Source: Branchiostoma floridae (lineage: Eukaryota > Chordata > Leptocardii > Amphioxiformes > Branchiostomatidae). Taken from it: DNA of 64,000 nt. Location: NCBI RefSeq assembly GCF_000003815.2, contig NC_049997.1, forward strand, positions 11,367,888-11,431,887, read 5' to 3'. The notes under the pieces are model-generated. The model had not been told where the DNA came from. It ran no database searches and was given only the letters and a program-made list of their open reading frames with translations. A program made the translations under genes and the position numbers. This document shows, piece by piece, positions 13,201 through 23,971 of this stretch (within the stretch, counting starts at the first letter, position 1; each line of letters begins with the position of its first letter).

Positions 13201-16200
13201 TTATTGCCTGACACATTTCAGTTCTACATTGCTACACCACATCACTTCAGTTGAAAAGAAAAAAGATAACTTAAAGATTTTAAAAAACAAGACAATCCCT
13301 ATCTACTGACCCTATTTTTTTCAGGACTGTTATCAACCTAACGTCTAGTTTTTAAGTCCTAACCTAATAATATAAGGACTGGAAATCAAATGTGTAGCAT
13401 ACAATTTGAATTTAGACCACATAGACTGAACCTGCATTCTTAAGCCTTGCAAATCTGTTAAGTCAGAAGTAGGGTACTGACCACTACCACTAAATTACTA
13501 CTTGTACCACTACCTAGTGCAACATACTGTATGATACATGTAATACTTTGTGTTTTAAATTCAGTAAAGCTAGACCTAAGTGATGCTGTAAAATCATTAA
13601 CTTTTTTCAAAGTTTGTGATACTTTTCCTCTGGTCACCAGGTATAATGGAAACGGAGATTAAAACGTGTTTGATATGTGAAATTGAAACAATTCTGCAGC
13701 ACAGTAGTCATGCAAGGAAGACATATTCACAGTGTTGTGAATTCACAGTATTTGCCCATTGCCCCACAGAACAGCTCCTTGAGTGGGCAGTTCTTTAAGA
13801 GCTGTAGTGTGGTGGGGAACGGAGGGATCCTCATGGGCAGCAAGTGTGGCAACAAGATCGACACCTCAGAGTTTGTTATAAGGTTGGTCCATTCCAATTC
13901 TCTCATCAATTTTGCAAATACATATATTCAAAATTATGCAATGGTGTAGGGTTAATGACCTGCCCTGAGGTGTATATGGTATAATACATCACCGGTTCCT
14001 ATAACCACCGAATAAATAACCGAGTCCGACAACCAACATGAAATGGGTCCTCCTGATTGGTCGATGTCGATCACTATATGATTATCATTGATACTCAGAT
14101 GATTGTAAATGTATTAATCATTTTTACATGTAATTAGTAACAGGTTCAGTTTTTCAAGTCACGTTTTCCTGACACTACTTTAAATCTGAATAAAGTCAAA
14201 GTCAAATCTCATGCCTGTTGCACATCAGAATTCAAAACTCATTGTGCTCTGTGTAACTTATTAAAATGGTAAGTTTTGAAACAAACAAATATTACCTCAT
14301 TTATGAACCTATGCAGGTTTGTTGTAGCCTGGGTACCATCCGGAAAGTAGTTCGCTCCGACGTTGATTATATACTATATACAGTCGCTTCTAGCTCTGAC
14401 ATTCATTATACACTATATACAGTCGCTTCTCTGTGTTTCCGTCTGGGAACGCGGACCATCTCAACGTCTGGAATCGTCCAAATTTTGGACGCAGACGCTG
14501 ATTGGTCCCCACATAGGAGCGAATTATGGAATGGGTTCATGTGATCGTTCGAACCGGTGTTCCAACACCGGAAAAGCCCCACGTCCCCTTGCTTGCGCAT
14601 GTGGGCGCCGGCCTGTTGTCATCGAACGAGTGCTCTAGAACCCATTCCTTGATTCGCTCATCAACTGGCGTCACCACCAAACGGTTTGAATGCGCACGTC
14701 TCCAGACGGATAGCAGAAGTGAACATAGGAGCGAACTGCTATCCGGATGGTACCCAGGCTAGGTTTGTTGCAGGTAGACACCAGAAATACCTGCACAGCT
14801 CCAATTTTACCTGCAAGTGGTATATCAATACTGTCACATACTTTACAATCTCCAGCAGGCTTTTAGCCAGGCAGCCATACAGGTGTACATTGTACGGCCT
14901 GTTAAAAAAATAACTCAAATTGTATGGCCTTACACTGGGGAGCACATCCTCTGACAAGCATGAAATTCTGATTGACCAGGGATGCTACAGATGCTATGTG
15001 GCCTGTCTGACAGTAAATTTAATCATTGCCCCAAATTTGCACCTCAAGATGTGGGAAACGGTGTTTCAGAGAGTTATAAATTTCAAAATTTTCTGAGTGA
15101 GCATGTCCCCAGACCCCTACAATACTCGCACCTGCAGCGCTCGCCGAACGGCAAGAAATTTGGACACCCTATGATAAAATCCTAGCTAAAAGCCTGATCT
15201 CCAGACAGTATTCCTCCCTTCCTGACATCTTTTCTTCCCTCTCTCCCTCTGCAGATGTAATCTGGCTCCAGTTAACGCTGTGTTCAGTGAAGACGTCGGG
15301 TCCAAAACCTCCCTGATAACCCTCAACCCCAGCATCCTCGAGAAAAAGTCAGTCGTAACTCTTCGACTTTAGATATTGTATTTTGATTTGACTTTCTTTG
15401 AGATGTTCTGTTGGAAGTTCAGGGTAGCCTGGTTGCAAAACATTTCATGCAATTTCTTTAAAATCACATAATCATCGTTAGATCTTTATTAGACTCTTGG
15501 CAAGTTTAATCATTGAATTCTGAGAAACCAATTCACTGTCTAACATTTGATCGGATTGCAAACCTTCCTTATTAAAGTAGTCTACAATTTCTGTAAAAAC
15601 TTGGCCAATGTAAATGCAACTCATCATGTAGCCTTGAAGCACTTCTGAACCGTATTAACAATACTCGTCTAAGCTTCTATATTAGCTTGCAAGTTCATCA
15701 TAGCAGTGTGGAATTCGTTCTGAAGCAAGACTGAACTGATGCAAGGTACCTGAGATAAATCTGCACTGTCTTGATATAAAATTACAAGGCTACCCTTTTC
15801 TTCCTGATTCAACTATTGTTCTTTGTGGTGTTGTTGGTCTTTGCTAAAATCTGTCCTTTTGTTTGTCTGTTTGTTTGTTTGTTTGTTTGGTCCTTTGTTT
15901 GCTGTACACATGTCCCCGTGATGTGCAGTTTGTGCCTTCTGTGTGTGTTACTGTGGATTTCAAAGGTAACGACATTTGTTCTGAAAACCAAAGTTCCTTT
16001 TTGAACTCTCGGGAAAACTGAGTTTACACTTTGTCCTTTTTCAAATCCTTTCTAATAAATATTCTATGACTTATTTCTTAAGTGTTTCCCCAATAACTTT
16101 TATAACAACATTGATTTTCTGTGAATTTCTTGTATGATCATAGTGTCTTCCTGTACCTTTTTTAGAGTAATAACATTAGTGTGTTCTTTTTGACCCTAGG

Positions 16201-18379
16201 TATAAGAAACTGAGTGAAAGGGGAGTTCGGAACGCCTTCCTGCAGGACATCAGTGCTTACAATGACAGTCTGATCTGGATTCCTGCCTTCTCCTATCGGA
16301 GGAACATGCAGCTGGCGTACTATGCACATAAAACTCTTCAGGTCAGTTCCATCGCCACACCCAGGGTTCTAGTCAGCATCCGTCCTTCCGTCCTTTGACG
16401 GAATTTTGCTTGCTTGCCAAAACAAAGGAAATAGCATTTCAGAGGGTCTAGATTTCAAGATTTTTCCGGGGAGCAATTATGCACCCTGACCACCTTAGGA
16501 TTGTCGAACCTTTGACAGGATTTCCATTCAAATCCAGGGTACGGAAAAACATCCACAGTTGGAGAATGCCCTTTTCTACATATGTTTATGTTCTTTGAAA
16601 GAATGTTTCATTTTAGTTTCTGAGTCAAAGGTTAAGTCAACTGGCCTATGATATGTTAACTTTTCAATTGGTTGTAGCATTCAGGAATCAAAATACATTT
16701 GTACCCATTGTAATTGTTGCACAATAAAATTTGATTCATTGCTTGTAACAAGTACTAGCTAGTTGGGCAGCCTTGGCCACATGCTTGCCAAATAGTTAGA
16801 ATAACATACATAAAACATGCACATAAAAGCCTTCAGGTCACTTTTAATACCACCCATCTATCATATATTCTGTAATTGGCTTCATGCTGGATTGGAATCC
16901 TATTGGGAAAGACTTGGCACTGCACAGTCTGGGCAAAGATGCCCACTTATCATGAGAAGTGTGTCAGGCTTTTATTGGTATAATTGTGATTACTCTTCAC
17001 AGTCAGAGGTTGTGTTGTGAGGAGCTTACATTTGGCAGGGATAAATTGCAAGGTTCTGTAATGGCGGCCTGTAATCAGAGCAATACAGCAGCAATTGCCC
17101 CAGTTATGGCCATATAGCAGGGACTGTAAGGTTGAGCCAGTCACACCAGGATGGACGACCTTTTTTGATACAATATAACTGTGGTGGGTTTGAAGTGTGG
17201 CTGTCCTCAAACATGGGACTTCCATTAATTATACTGTTTCCAAAATCATATCCAGCTCAAGTAACTGCTATTTGGTGTATAGCTTACTGAGTTATGAAGG
17301 CCTGAGTACATGCTAGTTGAACAAAGTAAACCTTATGACTGACATTGGCAATGTAAAATGTATCTGATGTAAAATGTATCTAATGTTTTTGTAGGGTGCT
17401 AATGCCCAGCAGAGAGTTGTGTTTCCCCATCCAAACCACCTACGCATGCTGGGCAAATACTGGAGCGACCAGGGACTACCACAGGGGAAGAGACTGTCAA
17501 CTGGTCAGTAGGAAAATTTGCTGCTGCTGTTGTACATCCATTACAAAAACTGTAAATCTTGAAACGTTTGCAGTGGTTTTATTCTCACCCTTTTTCCGAT
17601 TTATTACTGCACTTGTTTGAACCACATTGACAACAAAATTCCCTTTCCCCTTCTACCGTAAAATTAAGCCCCATGAAAGTAAAAGAATTAAGTCCATTAG
17701 CTGTATCATGTTTTCATGGTTCTTTTTCTTTGCTCCTTCACAGCATGTTATATAAGAACAAAAAATGGGGTTTTAAAAATTGTATCAATGTACAAAATGT
17801 ATCATCAGTGGTAACAAGATGTATATATCGCATGCAAAGTAAGTGCTCTATTCATAAGTAAACTCAACTGGTAATGATAAGAAAAAACAAGTTAATTTGA
17901 AAGATGGGGAAATCCCGGCGTATACGTAATTGTAATCAAGAGCAGATTTCCCGCCACGCGGCAAACACGTGATGCAATCTGATTGGTCCAGACATTATTA
18001 CCCCACAGTCAACGGAAAACAAGAAACAAGCTTGTCATTCTCCTAGGCACAGTCGGACCATGCGGTTATATTGTTTTTGCCTGAAGGCTAAATATCATGA
18101 TGTTGCTGTTGAAGTATTCACTGTCTTACAGCTGCCTCTTGTTTGTTGTTATCTACAGGTTTGTTTCTCGCGAGCGCCGCCATCTCCTATTGTCAGGAGG
18201 TTCACCTGTATGGCTTCTGGCCGTTTGACGTGAACTGTCAGGGAAACAATGTGACGTACCACTACTACGACAAGGGTTACCAGAGCAGCGGCCACTCCAT
18301 GTCGTCCGAATTTGTACAATTGCTGAAGCTGCAGGACAAGAGGGTTGTACATATAACCACAGAAAAGTGTCAGCCTTAA
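10286..18379 (+). CDS. ST8SIA: Alpha-2,8-sialyltransferase, ST8Sia family
   Basis: The coding exons are 10286-10404, 11749-12036, 12415-12556, 13770-13882, 15255-15347, 16200-16341, 17395-17503 and 18159-18379. All junctions are GT-AG and phase-consistent, giving 408 residues. The first exon also holds 5' UTR from 10255. The protein is a type II Golgi enzyme: a short basic N-terminus, a membrane anchor at about residues 5-20, a long basic and proline-rich stem, then the catalytic domain. Sialylmotif L begins CSVVGNGGIL (about 195) and continues with SKCGNKID and FVIRCN. Sialylmotif S contains STGLFLASAA and EVHLYGFWPF (about 333-358). Motif III is HYYDKG (370) and motif VS is H381-x4-E386. 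From family knowledge it transfers sialic acid from CMP-sialic acid in alpha-2,8 linkage. The DVGSKTS and LNPSI segments recall the ST8SIA1/5/6 subgroup, so a glycolipid acceptor is possible but is inference. The start is the only Met before the anchor. Confidence 0.93.
10461..10717. repeat. Foldback MITE in ST8Sia intron 1
   Basis: The left arm (cacaaccagataatctcacctt, with cagagcttctaactagag further in) is mirrored by the right arm (ctccagttagaagctctg, then aaggtgagattaactggttgtg). The centre has the gccacctacattggctacat segment. A related truncated copy lies at 18510. Confidence 0.75.
11411..11625. repeat. Foldback MITE, family A (copy 4), ST8Sia intron 1
   Basis: The left end is gttaatgctagttcaccttt and the right end is gataaaggtaaac. 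The inner palindrome is ggtatcaagtcgac and gtcgacttgatatc-like. It lies about 120 bp upstream of coding exon 2. Confidence 0.75.
12146..12314. repeat. Direct repeat, left copy, flanking ST8Sia exon 3
   Basis: About 170 bp here match 12839-13008 imperfectly. Shared landmarks are aaaacttttg, aatgtctt or aatgtgtt, gtgcatatctcggaacttac and tagatgtc or tagatctc. The pair brackets coding exon 3 (12415-12556). Confidence 0.65.
12839..13008. repeat. Direct repeat, right copy, flanking ST8Sia exon 3
   Basis: This is the partner of 12146-12314 in the same orientation, with the landmark gtgcatacctcggaacttac. A family of dispersed repeats inserted twice is the simplest alternative to a local duplication. 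Confidence 0.65.
14325..14761. mobile_element. Short deletion derivative of the 9-bp-TSD transposon
   Basis: This 437-bp element has perfect 20-bp terminal inverted repeats (tagcctgggtaccatccgga) and a perfect 9-bp target duplication, ggtttgttg, at 14316-14324 and 14762-14770. Its left 250 bp match the right end of the element at 22429-23350 on the opposite strand. Its right 140 bp match that element's left end. It keeps only the two termini and has no genes. It sits in ST8Sia intron 4, inside a copy of the repeat seen at 7065. Confidence 0.92.
15857..15892. repeat. (TTTG)n microsatellite
   Basis: A run of tttg units with one ctg interruption in ST8Sia intron 5. It produces spurious Lys/Gln/Thr-rich open frames on both strands. 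Confidence 0.8.
16362..16540. mobile_element. Partial hAT-like element in ST8Sia intron 6
   Basis: The left end, cagggttctagtcagc, and the following ccgtccttccgtcctttgac match the complete element at 567-831. The right end is degraded. It begins only 21 bp after the exon 6 boundary. Confidence 0.65.
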
Positions 18380-18509
18380 CCGTACAAGAAACTGTCTTTT
18401 TATGGAAAGTCCACTCTGGACAAGGCTGCGCTCCATCTTTTGTTCCTAGGAATGTGTTAACATGGTGTCCCATTTCTTAACCTTGAGTTTCAAGTCAAGT
18501 AGCCTCTAG
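18380..18509 (+). other. ST8Sia 3' untranslated region (start)
   Basis: This is the sequence following the sialyltransferase stop codon. How far the UTR extends is not visible. A candidate polyadenylation signal lies at 19308. Confidence 0.4.
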
Positions 18510-18660
18510 GAGAATTCTTTTTTGCTTACGTTTCGATGTCTCTCAGACACCTTCGTCAGAGCTTCTAACTGGAATTCTGCTTCTCACCGCTACATGTAGC
18601 CAATGAGAGACATCGAACGTAAGCAATGTAAGTACCTGCTGGTTGTGTCGAAAGAATTCT
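18510..18660. repeat. Truncated foldback MITE
   Basis: gcttacgtttcgatgtctct on the left is mirrored by agagacatcgaacgtaagc on the right, with agaattct near both outer ends. The interior (cagagcttctaactggaa, ctacatgtagccaat) matches the element at 10461. Confidence 0.65.
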
Positions 18661-18689
18661 GCTATATCCTATATGTTCTACCAACCTGC

Positions 18690-18975
18690 AGCTATCATCT
18701 GGTGTCCATTAGCTCCCAAATCACTCCTAACCATGCATAGTGTGGAGAGTCGTGAGCTAAATTCGGCTATGTGTAACCTAGGCTTTAAGCATCCTTGAGG
18801 CACCACCAAATACGTGACCCCCATTTTGTGTCCCTTCCAAAAGACAGGTGCAGCCCCAACCAAGATTGCCCTTCCCAGTGTTTTGAACCGATGTCTCCCA
18901 GTTATTGACTAATTGGAACCACAAGCTCAACTGCGAGGCTTCGCTACCAGTTTAGCTACTGGGACATCCCACTTT
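18690..18975 (-). mobile_element. tRNA-derived SINE (second type)
   Basis: The minus strand shows a tRNA-like head with gtagctaaactggtagcg as the A-box region and tcggttcaaaacac as the B-box region. The body contains tgcacctgtcttttggaag. Ends and target duplication are not resolved. Confidence 0.5.
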
Positions 18976-19307
18976 GAGAACCTGGAACAAAAAGTCCACC
19001 TACAGTAGGTTGGTAAAGAAGGCTACAAGTCAATAGACTGATCCAACTTGATTAGACATGAAAATTTCCAACTCTCCTCAGACTAGTCTGTGTAACACAA
19101 ACTCTGCTGTCCAGGGCTGTAACTGGCCCCTCCGGCGGATGTTGGGTGGGCTGCTATAAGCGAGATTTAATCAGGATTTCCTCAGACTAGTGTATTGACT
19201 TGAAGTTGAAACTCACCATTTAATAATACACCACACCACACTACACATATTCCTAGCAAAAAATTGTGATATTCATGAAGCATGGGTTTGTCCAGAGTGA
19301 ATATTCA

Positions 19308-19313
19308 ATAAAA
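19308..19313 (+). terminator. Candidate polyadenylation signal for ST8Sia
   Basis: AATAAA lies 930 bp downstream of the ST8Sia stop, after a MITE and a SINE. Other A-rich hexamers exist, so this is only a candidate. Confidence 0.35.
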
Positions 19314-22190
19314 CGCCAGCCTTAATTGTACAACACAGCTGTAGTGATTTATTCAAGAAATGTGAACTCTAAATCTTGCTAACGTTGTCAAACTTTTTCA
19401 GGGAGCTCCTACTGATGGGTCACCTTTCAATAGCGTCTGAATAGCAATAGGGAGTGTTGAATCTAGATCGTAAACCCAGAATATAGCAATGACAAACATA
19501 CTGTTTCTTGTGTCAAAAGAGACTGGCTAAAATCCAGTTATGCTTAGAAGATGCCTGGATTGCAGGCTAGTGTTTTAGCTGTAAAAAAAAAGTTGCACAA
19601 GGAGGATGATTATATGTACTATGTAAAATTGATATTATGTAACATCAAGGAGATATAACCTCTTTGGTAACATCAAAACTGGCTATCTCAAATTTTCGTT
19701 GTGATTGAAGTACATGTTTGCTTGTTATCTGTTTATACATGTTATTTGTCCAAAGGATTGTACATGTACATTGAACTAAAATAGACAATCTACTAGATTA
19801 CTTATATATATATGAATTTCTGAGTTATGTGTGAAGAACTTTAACAAACTACGTCAATGAGGGTTAGACATTCGGGTAATAAGATATGCCAAAAAGCAGT
19901 TACTCCAGCAACTGGATATGATTTGGGAAATGGTCAGACGTTTCAGACAGCCATCCGGCATCTTTTGTCAGTGACACCAGGGAAATCTTATTGGAGAGAG
20001 ATTTTAGCGAGTCCTATAAAACTAGTTTTGAAGACATTGGCCGTTGCTGGCTGTACATTTTAACAGTAGCAGTCCTGTTTTACAGGATTGGCCATACAAA
20101 TTGACTTTGGTGGTGTAAAGGTATTCCATTTGTAATTTTTTATCATTGAACACTGTAAAATTATCTTCCATCTTATGTTAGTGTTATGAAAGAGAGGAAT
20201 GTCAAGTGGAAGGTATGTGCCCTGAATTCGAACTGATGACAACAAAGCTTGGAGAGTAGCACATGTGATTATGTGAAGAACTTTAGGTTGGTATGTTTTA
20301 GAGAAATAAGAAATCTGTAGCAATAGTGCAAAGTTCTCTGTTAATCAAAATCTTGTAATTTTGAGTGTATTTTCTGTGGTGAGCAATATTTCATTTTATA
20401 GCAAACATTTGAAGAAGACTTTCCCAAAGGGTTCCTAACGGAATTACTCTAAGACTTATACATTAGGGTTGGCTTTTTTGTAGTACAATTATTCTATATG
20501 TCAAAGGTATGTTTTTTTCTTTGTTGAGCATCAGATTGTTATTGTATGTCAGGGTTGGACAAGTCCACTAGCCTGATTGTCCCGGGAATGTGAAAGTGCA
20601 GATTGTGAAACATACAAATGTAGGTGATCCGGCAAGTGCTTGTCCTACATTGTATACCCTACATGTCGGATCAGGCAAGTAAGATTTTTTCTATGAGTGA
20701 GACTTTGATATACTTGTTACTTTTTGCAATCATGGAATCAAGCATTGGTCAATACAAAAAAATAGAATTCTATTGAAATACATAGTGAGATACATAGAAA
20801 AACGTTTTACAAATTTTAGGCAAGTGAAGAGTTGGTTTGGGCAAGTAAATTTTTGTATGTACTTGGCCGATAGGACAAGTGAATTTTAGAAAACTGGTAT
20901 GTGTTAACCCTTATTTTACTGGGGCTTCAATTTTACACTCAAGGTACAAGGGAGGCCAGTAGGATGAGGGTTTAAGCATGACAGTACTGAGAAAATGATT
21001 CAGATGGTACACTAATCATGTATTGCAGATTGAATCATCGTCATTATATATTCAGTTTTGTGCTACACTTTGGTGCTCTTTGAAACATAGAAGCTTCCTG
21101 TAATTCATTCTCCTTCGCAGGAGACGAACCCGCATCATAGAACTCTGACGCATCAAGCAGAGTTGTAAGACACCGGTTTGACTGTGTAAGAGGAAGCCTT
21201 GAAGCTAGTATTGTAACAATGAATTCTGAGTCAATTATGAAGGTCATGATTACATGACCAGCAGTGTGACAAATAATTTGGAAATTGCATTGCAACAGCT
21301 CAAATCTGTAATATTTTCATGGCAAAGATTATGAATTCTAATGTGAAGGAAATAAGAATAAGAGTAGGGCAAGGAATGCATATCAAAGTATGAATCCATT
21401 ATGAGATGCAGTTTCAGATATCCCTGTCTGTATAAACTGTCGGCTGCAAATCTTCCAATCCAAAGCCTGTATCAACATGTAATGTACATGACATTGTATA
21501 TCTACCAAGCCCAATGAATGTGCAATATGCTAGCGTTACTATGAGGGAGCCATGTTTGTATGTTGTTTGTGGCCTGTGAAGAAGGTCATAGTTTGACCGA
21601 GGTACGTTTTTGTCCGGTGCCGTATATTTTTGTAAAACAAAGTGCAAATGTTTCGTAAAGTGTTATTTACAGCAAAGTCAAGTGCATCATTGTTGAACAA
21701 AAAGCAGCGTGTATATCGTTGATGTTTTGCAATAAACAATTTCAATGTCAACATTACCTCTTAAGTAGTTTTTTTCAAGACACAAGCAACTGTACAGCCA
21801 TATTACATGTACAAGGACAGACTACTAGAGAATGATAAATTATAAAAGTTGCTAATGATTTATTATTATGCAAAAAAAACAACACTTTTACTTCTTCACA
21901 GAGACAGAACACAGGAAATGATCATGATATTTCTTTTAAATTAAAAGGTTAGCAAAAAAATCATGACAAAAAATTATCAAATTTAGGATTACAATGATTT
22001 TTACTTTAAATCTATTCCCATATATACAACATGTAAAAGGGCATGTCTATCTAAAAAGCAGAGGGGGTACAGCAAGGGACTTTTCCACACTTCTTTTAGT
22101 TTCCACTTTCCCATGGTTTTAATCCACACCTTTCCCAATCATTTACTTCTGACTTTTCAAACCTTTATCCACACTCAGTGTACAAAATAC
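19314..22190. other. Repeat-rich intergenic DNA
   Basis: No gene is supported. The 68-codon frame at 19857 overlaps a stretch (gcaactggatatgatttggg onward) that I suspect is a dispersed repeat. 20560-20890 contains several 'gacaagt' or 'ggcaagt' motifs in a degraded repeat beginning cagggttggacaagtcc. Further A/T-rich sequence follows without recognisable content. Confidence 0.4.
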
Positions 22191-22428
22191 TTGTCTGAGC
22201 CAGGTTGCACAGTGTGCAACCTGGGGCAAAAACTAGGTTGCACAACTGAATTTCAAGTTGCACCACCTACAATTCACTAATTTCTGAAAAAAAAAAGGTA
22301 CAATACATACATGTTTGGCTGATATGAAATGGAGCTGCCTTGTTCCATTTATTTATTCCAAGTAATTATAAATTGGCAACAAATACGAGTTCTGAGGCTC
22401 AAAATCTAAGTTGCACCCTGTGCAACCT
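22190..22428. repeat. 'ttgcac' repeat split by a transposon (left part)
   Basis: Repeated ggttgcac, gtgcaacc and ttgcaccc motifs occur here and resume at 23351-23480 on the far side of the transposon. The last nine bases, gtgcaacct (22420-22428), are the left target duplication. Confidence 0.6.
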
Positions 22429-22665
22429 TAGCCTGGGTACCATCCGGATAGTAGTTCGCTTCTACGTTCGCTTCTGCTATCCGTCTGGAGACGTGCGCAT
22501 TCAAACCGTTTGGTGGGGACGCCAGTTAATGAGCGAATCTAGGAATGCGTTCTAGAGCGCTCGTTCGAACAGGTGTTCCAACACCTGTTCGAATACAGCG
22601 ATCATTTACCACTTCAAGTGTCTTGAGTTTGTTTTTGTGTCTTCAGCGTTTTTTTCTTTCTTACC

Positions 22666-22815
22666 ATGTCACCGCCGTGTTTAACTGATTTGTGCCGTTT
22701 GTGTAGCGTAAACCTTAGATCATCAAATGGGCGGATTGGGGGTTACCATAAATTATTTGACCCCCCTACGGAGTCAAAAGATAAGCCGCTGTGTGAAAGG
22801 CTGGCCGCTTTGGAC
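22666..22815 (+). pseudogene. N-terminal fragment of a CxxC transposon protein
   Basis: The ATG opens a frame beginning MSPPCLTDLCRLCS, then GGYHKLFDP and an amphipathic segment CERLAALDIVL. The CRLC pair looks like the first half of a zinc-binding module, and the second half is missing. Beyond about 22815 the frame becomes the antisense of the RecQ-like gene, so the rest of the protein is lost. It lies entirely within the transposon. I cannot name the family. It may be the DNA-binding end of the missing transposase. Confidence 0.5.
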
Positions 22816-23089
22816 ATAGTGTTGGCGCGTACACGATCGGTTTGTCCACACCACGCCACTCCGTCGACGTCTCCGACAGCTTCTTCCACACACCCGGCAC
22901 GAGTTGATAAATGAGACTCTTTCCGAAGCCGGTTGGTAACAAGGCCAAAACGTCCTCCCCGACAACGAAAGCTTTCAACGCATCTCTCTGTTCGTGTTTA
23001 AGCTCCGAAATCCCGCCGACCTTGGTAAGAACGGACGAAATTGCTTCGTCAATCGAGCGGGCCCGACCGTCCGCTTCTTCGTCGGCCAT
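22816..23089 (-). pseudogene. N-terminal fragment of a RecQ-type helicase
   Basis: Reading leftward from the ATG at 23089, the protein begins MADEEADGRA. It then shows ISELKHEQRDALKAF, equivalent to RecQ motif 0 (the Q motif that contacts adenine), and ALLPTGFGKSLIYQ, the motif I/Walker A P-loop. Only about 90 residues of an enzyme that normally spans several hundred are present. The open frame continues to 22766 but its end is probably antisense to the convergent gene. A complete RecQ unwinds DNA 3' to 5' using ATP; this fragment cannot. Its position just inside the transposon end suggests cargo of the full-length element, not a host gene. Confidence 0.75.
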
Positions 23090-23350
23090 GCTGATGATTT
23101 TCCGGTGTTGGAACGCCGGTTCGAACGAGCGCTTGAGAACCCATTCCATAATTCGCCCATATGTAAGGACCAATCAGCGCCTGCGTCCAAAATTTGGACG
23201 ATTCCAGACGTTAAGATGGTCCGCGTTCCCAGACGGAAACACAGTGAAGCGACTGTATATAGTGTATAGTGAATGTCAGAGCTAGAAGCGACGGTATATA
23301 GTATATAATGAACGCCGGAGCGAACTACTTTCCGGATGGTACCCAGGCTA

Positions 23351-23480
23351 GTGCAACCTGAGTTCAGAAGTAAGTTGCACCAAGCAAAAAGTGGTTGCAG
23401 TGTGCAAGTGGGTATTTTGCACGCTGACACTTCTTCTCTTCAACATTTTCAAGTTGTATCTGGAATCATTTCCAGAAAAA
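23351..23480. repeat. 'ttgcac' repeat split by a transposon (right part)
   Basis: This starts with the second gtgcaacct target copy and continues with ttgcacc and ggttgca motifs like those left of 22428. Confidence 0.55.
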
Positions 23481-23680
23481 TGCCAGACTCTAAATCTCCA
23501 TCACTGTGCTTACATCACATCCGAGGCACCACGTCCATCTAGCCCTTTTCAATACAGGAATATGACAACCACAACCCATCACAATTACACTTGCCAACAC
23601 TGGTCTTTACCCTCTACACAATGTAGGTTTCCCTTCTCACTTTTTGTATTAAGCCTCCTTTTAAATTAGAAAGCATTGTG

Positions 23681-23686
23681 TTTATT
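23681..23686 (-). terminator. Candidate polyadenylation signal for Twinkle
   Basis: AATAAA on the minus strand, 286 bp past the Twinkle stop codon. The distance is reasonable and no closer one was noticed. Confidence 0.4.
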
Positions 23687-23971
23687 TATAGGTGACACTA
23701 ACCCTTTTGCTTAGGCAATCTTTTGGCACTAAAATGGAATTGGATATGGCCATGGTTTATTAGTAGGAGGTTAGAATTATCACTGGATGGCATGACATGA
23801 TTCATCGTCTACAAACCCCTCAACATTGCATTTTCAACCCCGAAGAAGTGTCTATCCTTTTGTACAAAATATCAGGTAAAAAATCTCGACAGAAAAATAG
23901 GTTGCAAACGTATTCATTTATACGGTCTCAGAATACTGCTCAGTTAAAAGGCTTTCAGCAATGTCTTAGTC

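Larger units (their letters stand above)
22429..23350. mobile_element. DNA transposon with 9-bp TSD and two truncated convergent genes
   Basis: This 922-bp element has terminal inverted repeats tagcctgggtaccatccgga and a perfect 9-bp target duplication, gtgcaacct (22420-22428 and 23351-23359). A second inverted pair of about 50 bp lies inside the ends, around gagcgctcgttcgaac and its partner near 23120. Inside, a plus-strand gene starts at 22666 and a minus-strand RecQ-like gene starts at 23089. They run into each other, as if the middle of a longer two-gene element had been deleted. A 9-bp duplication is usual for Mutator-like elements and a few other superfamilies. No transposase is present to decide. 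Confidence 0.9.
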
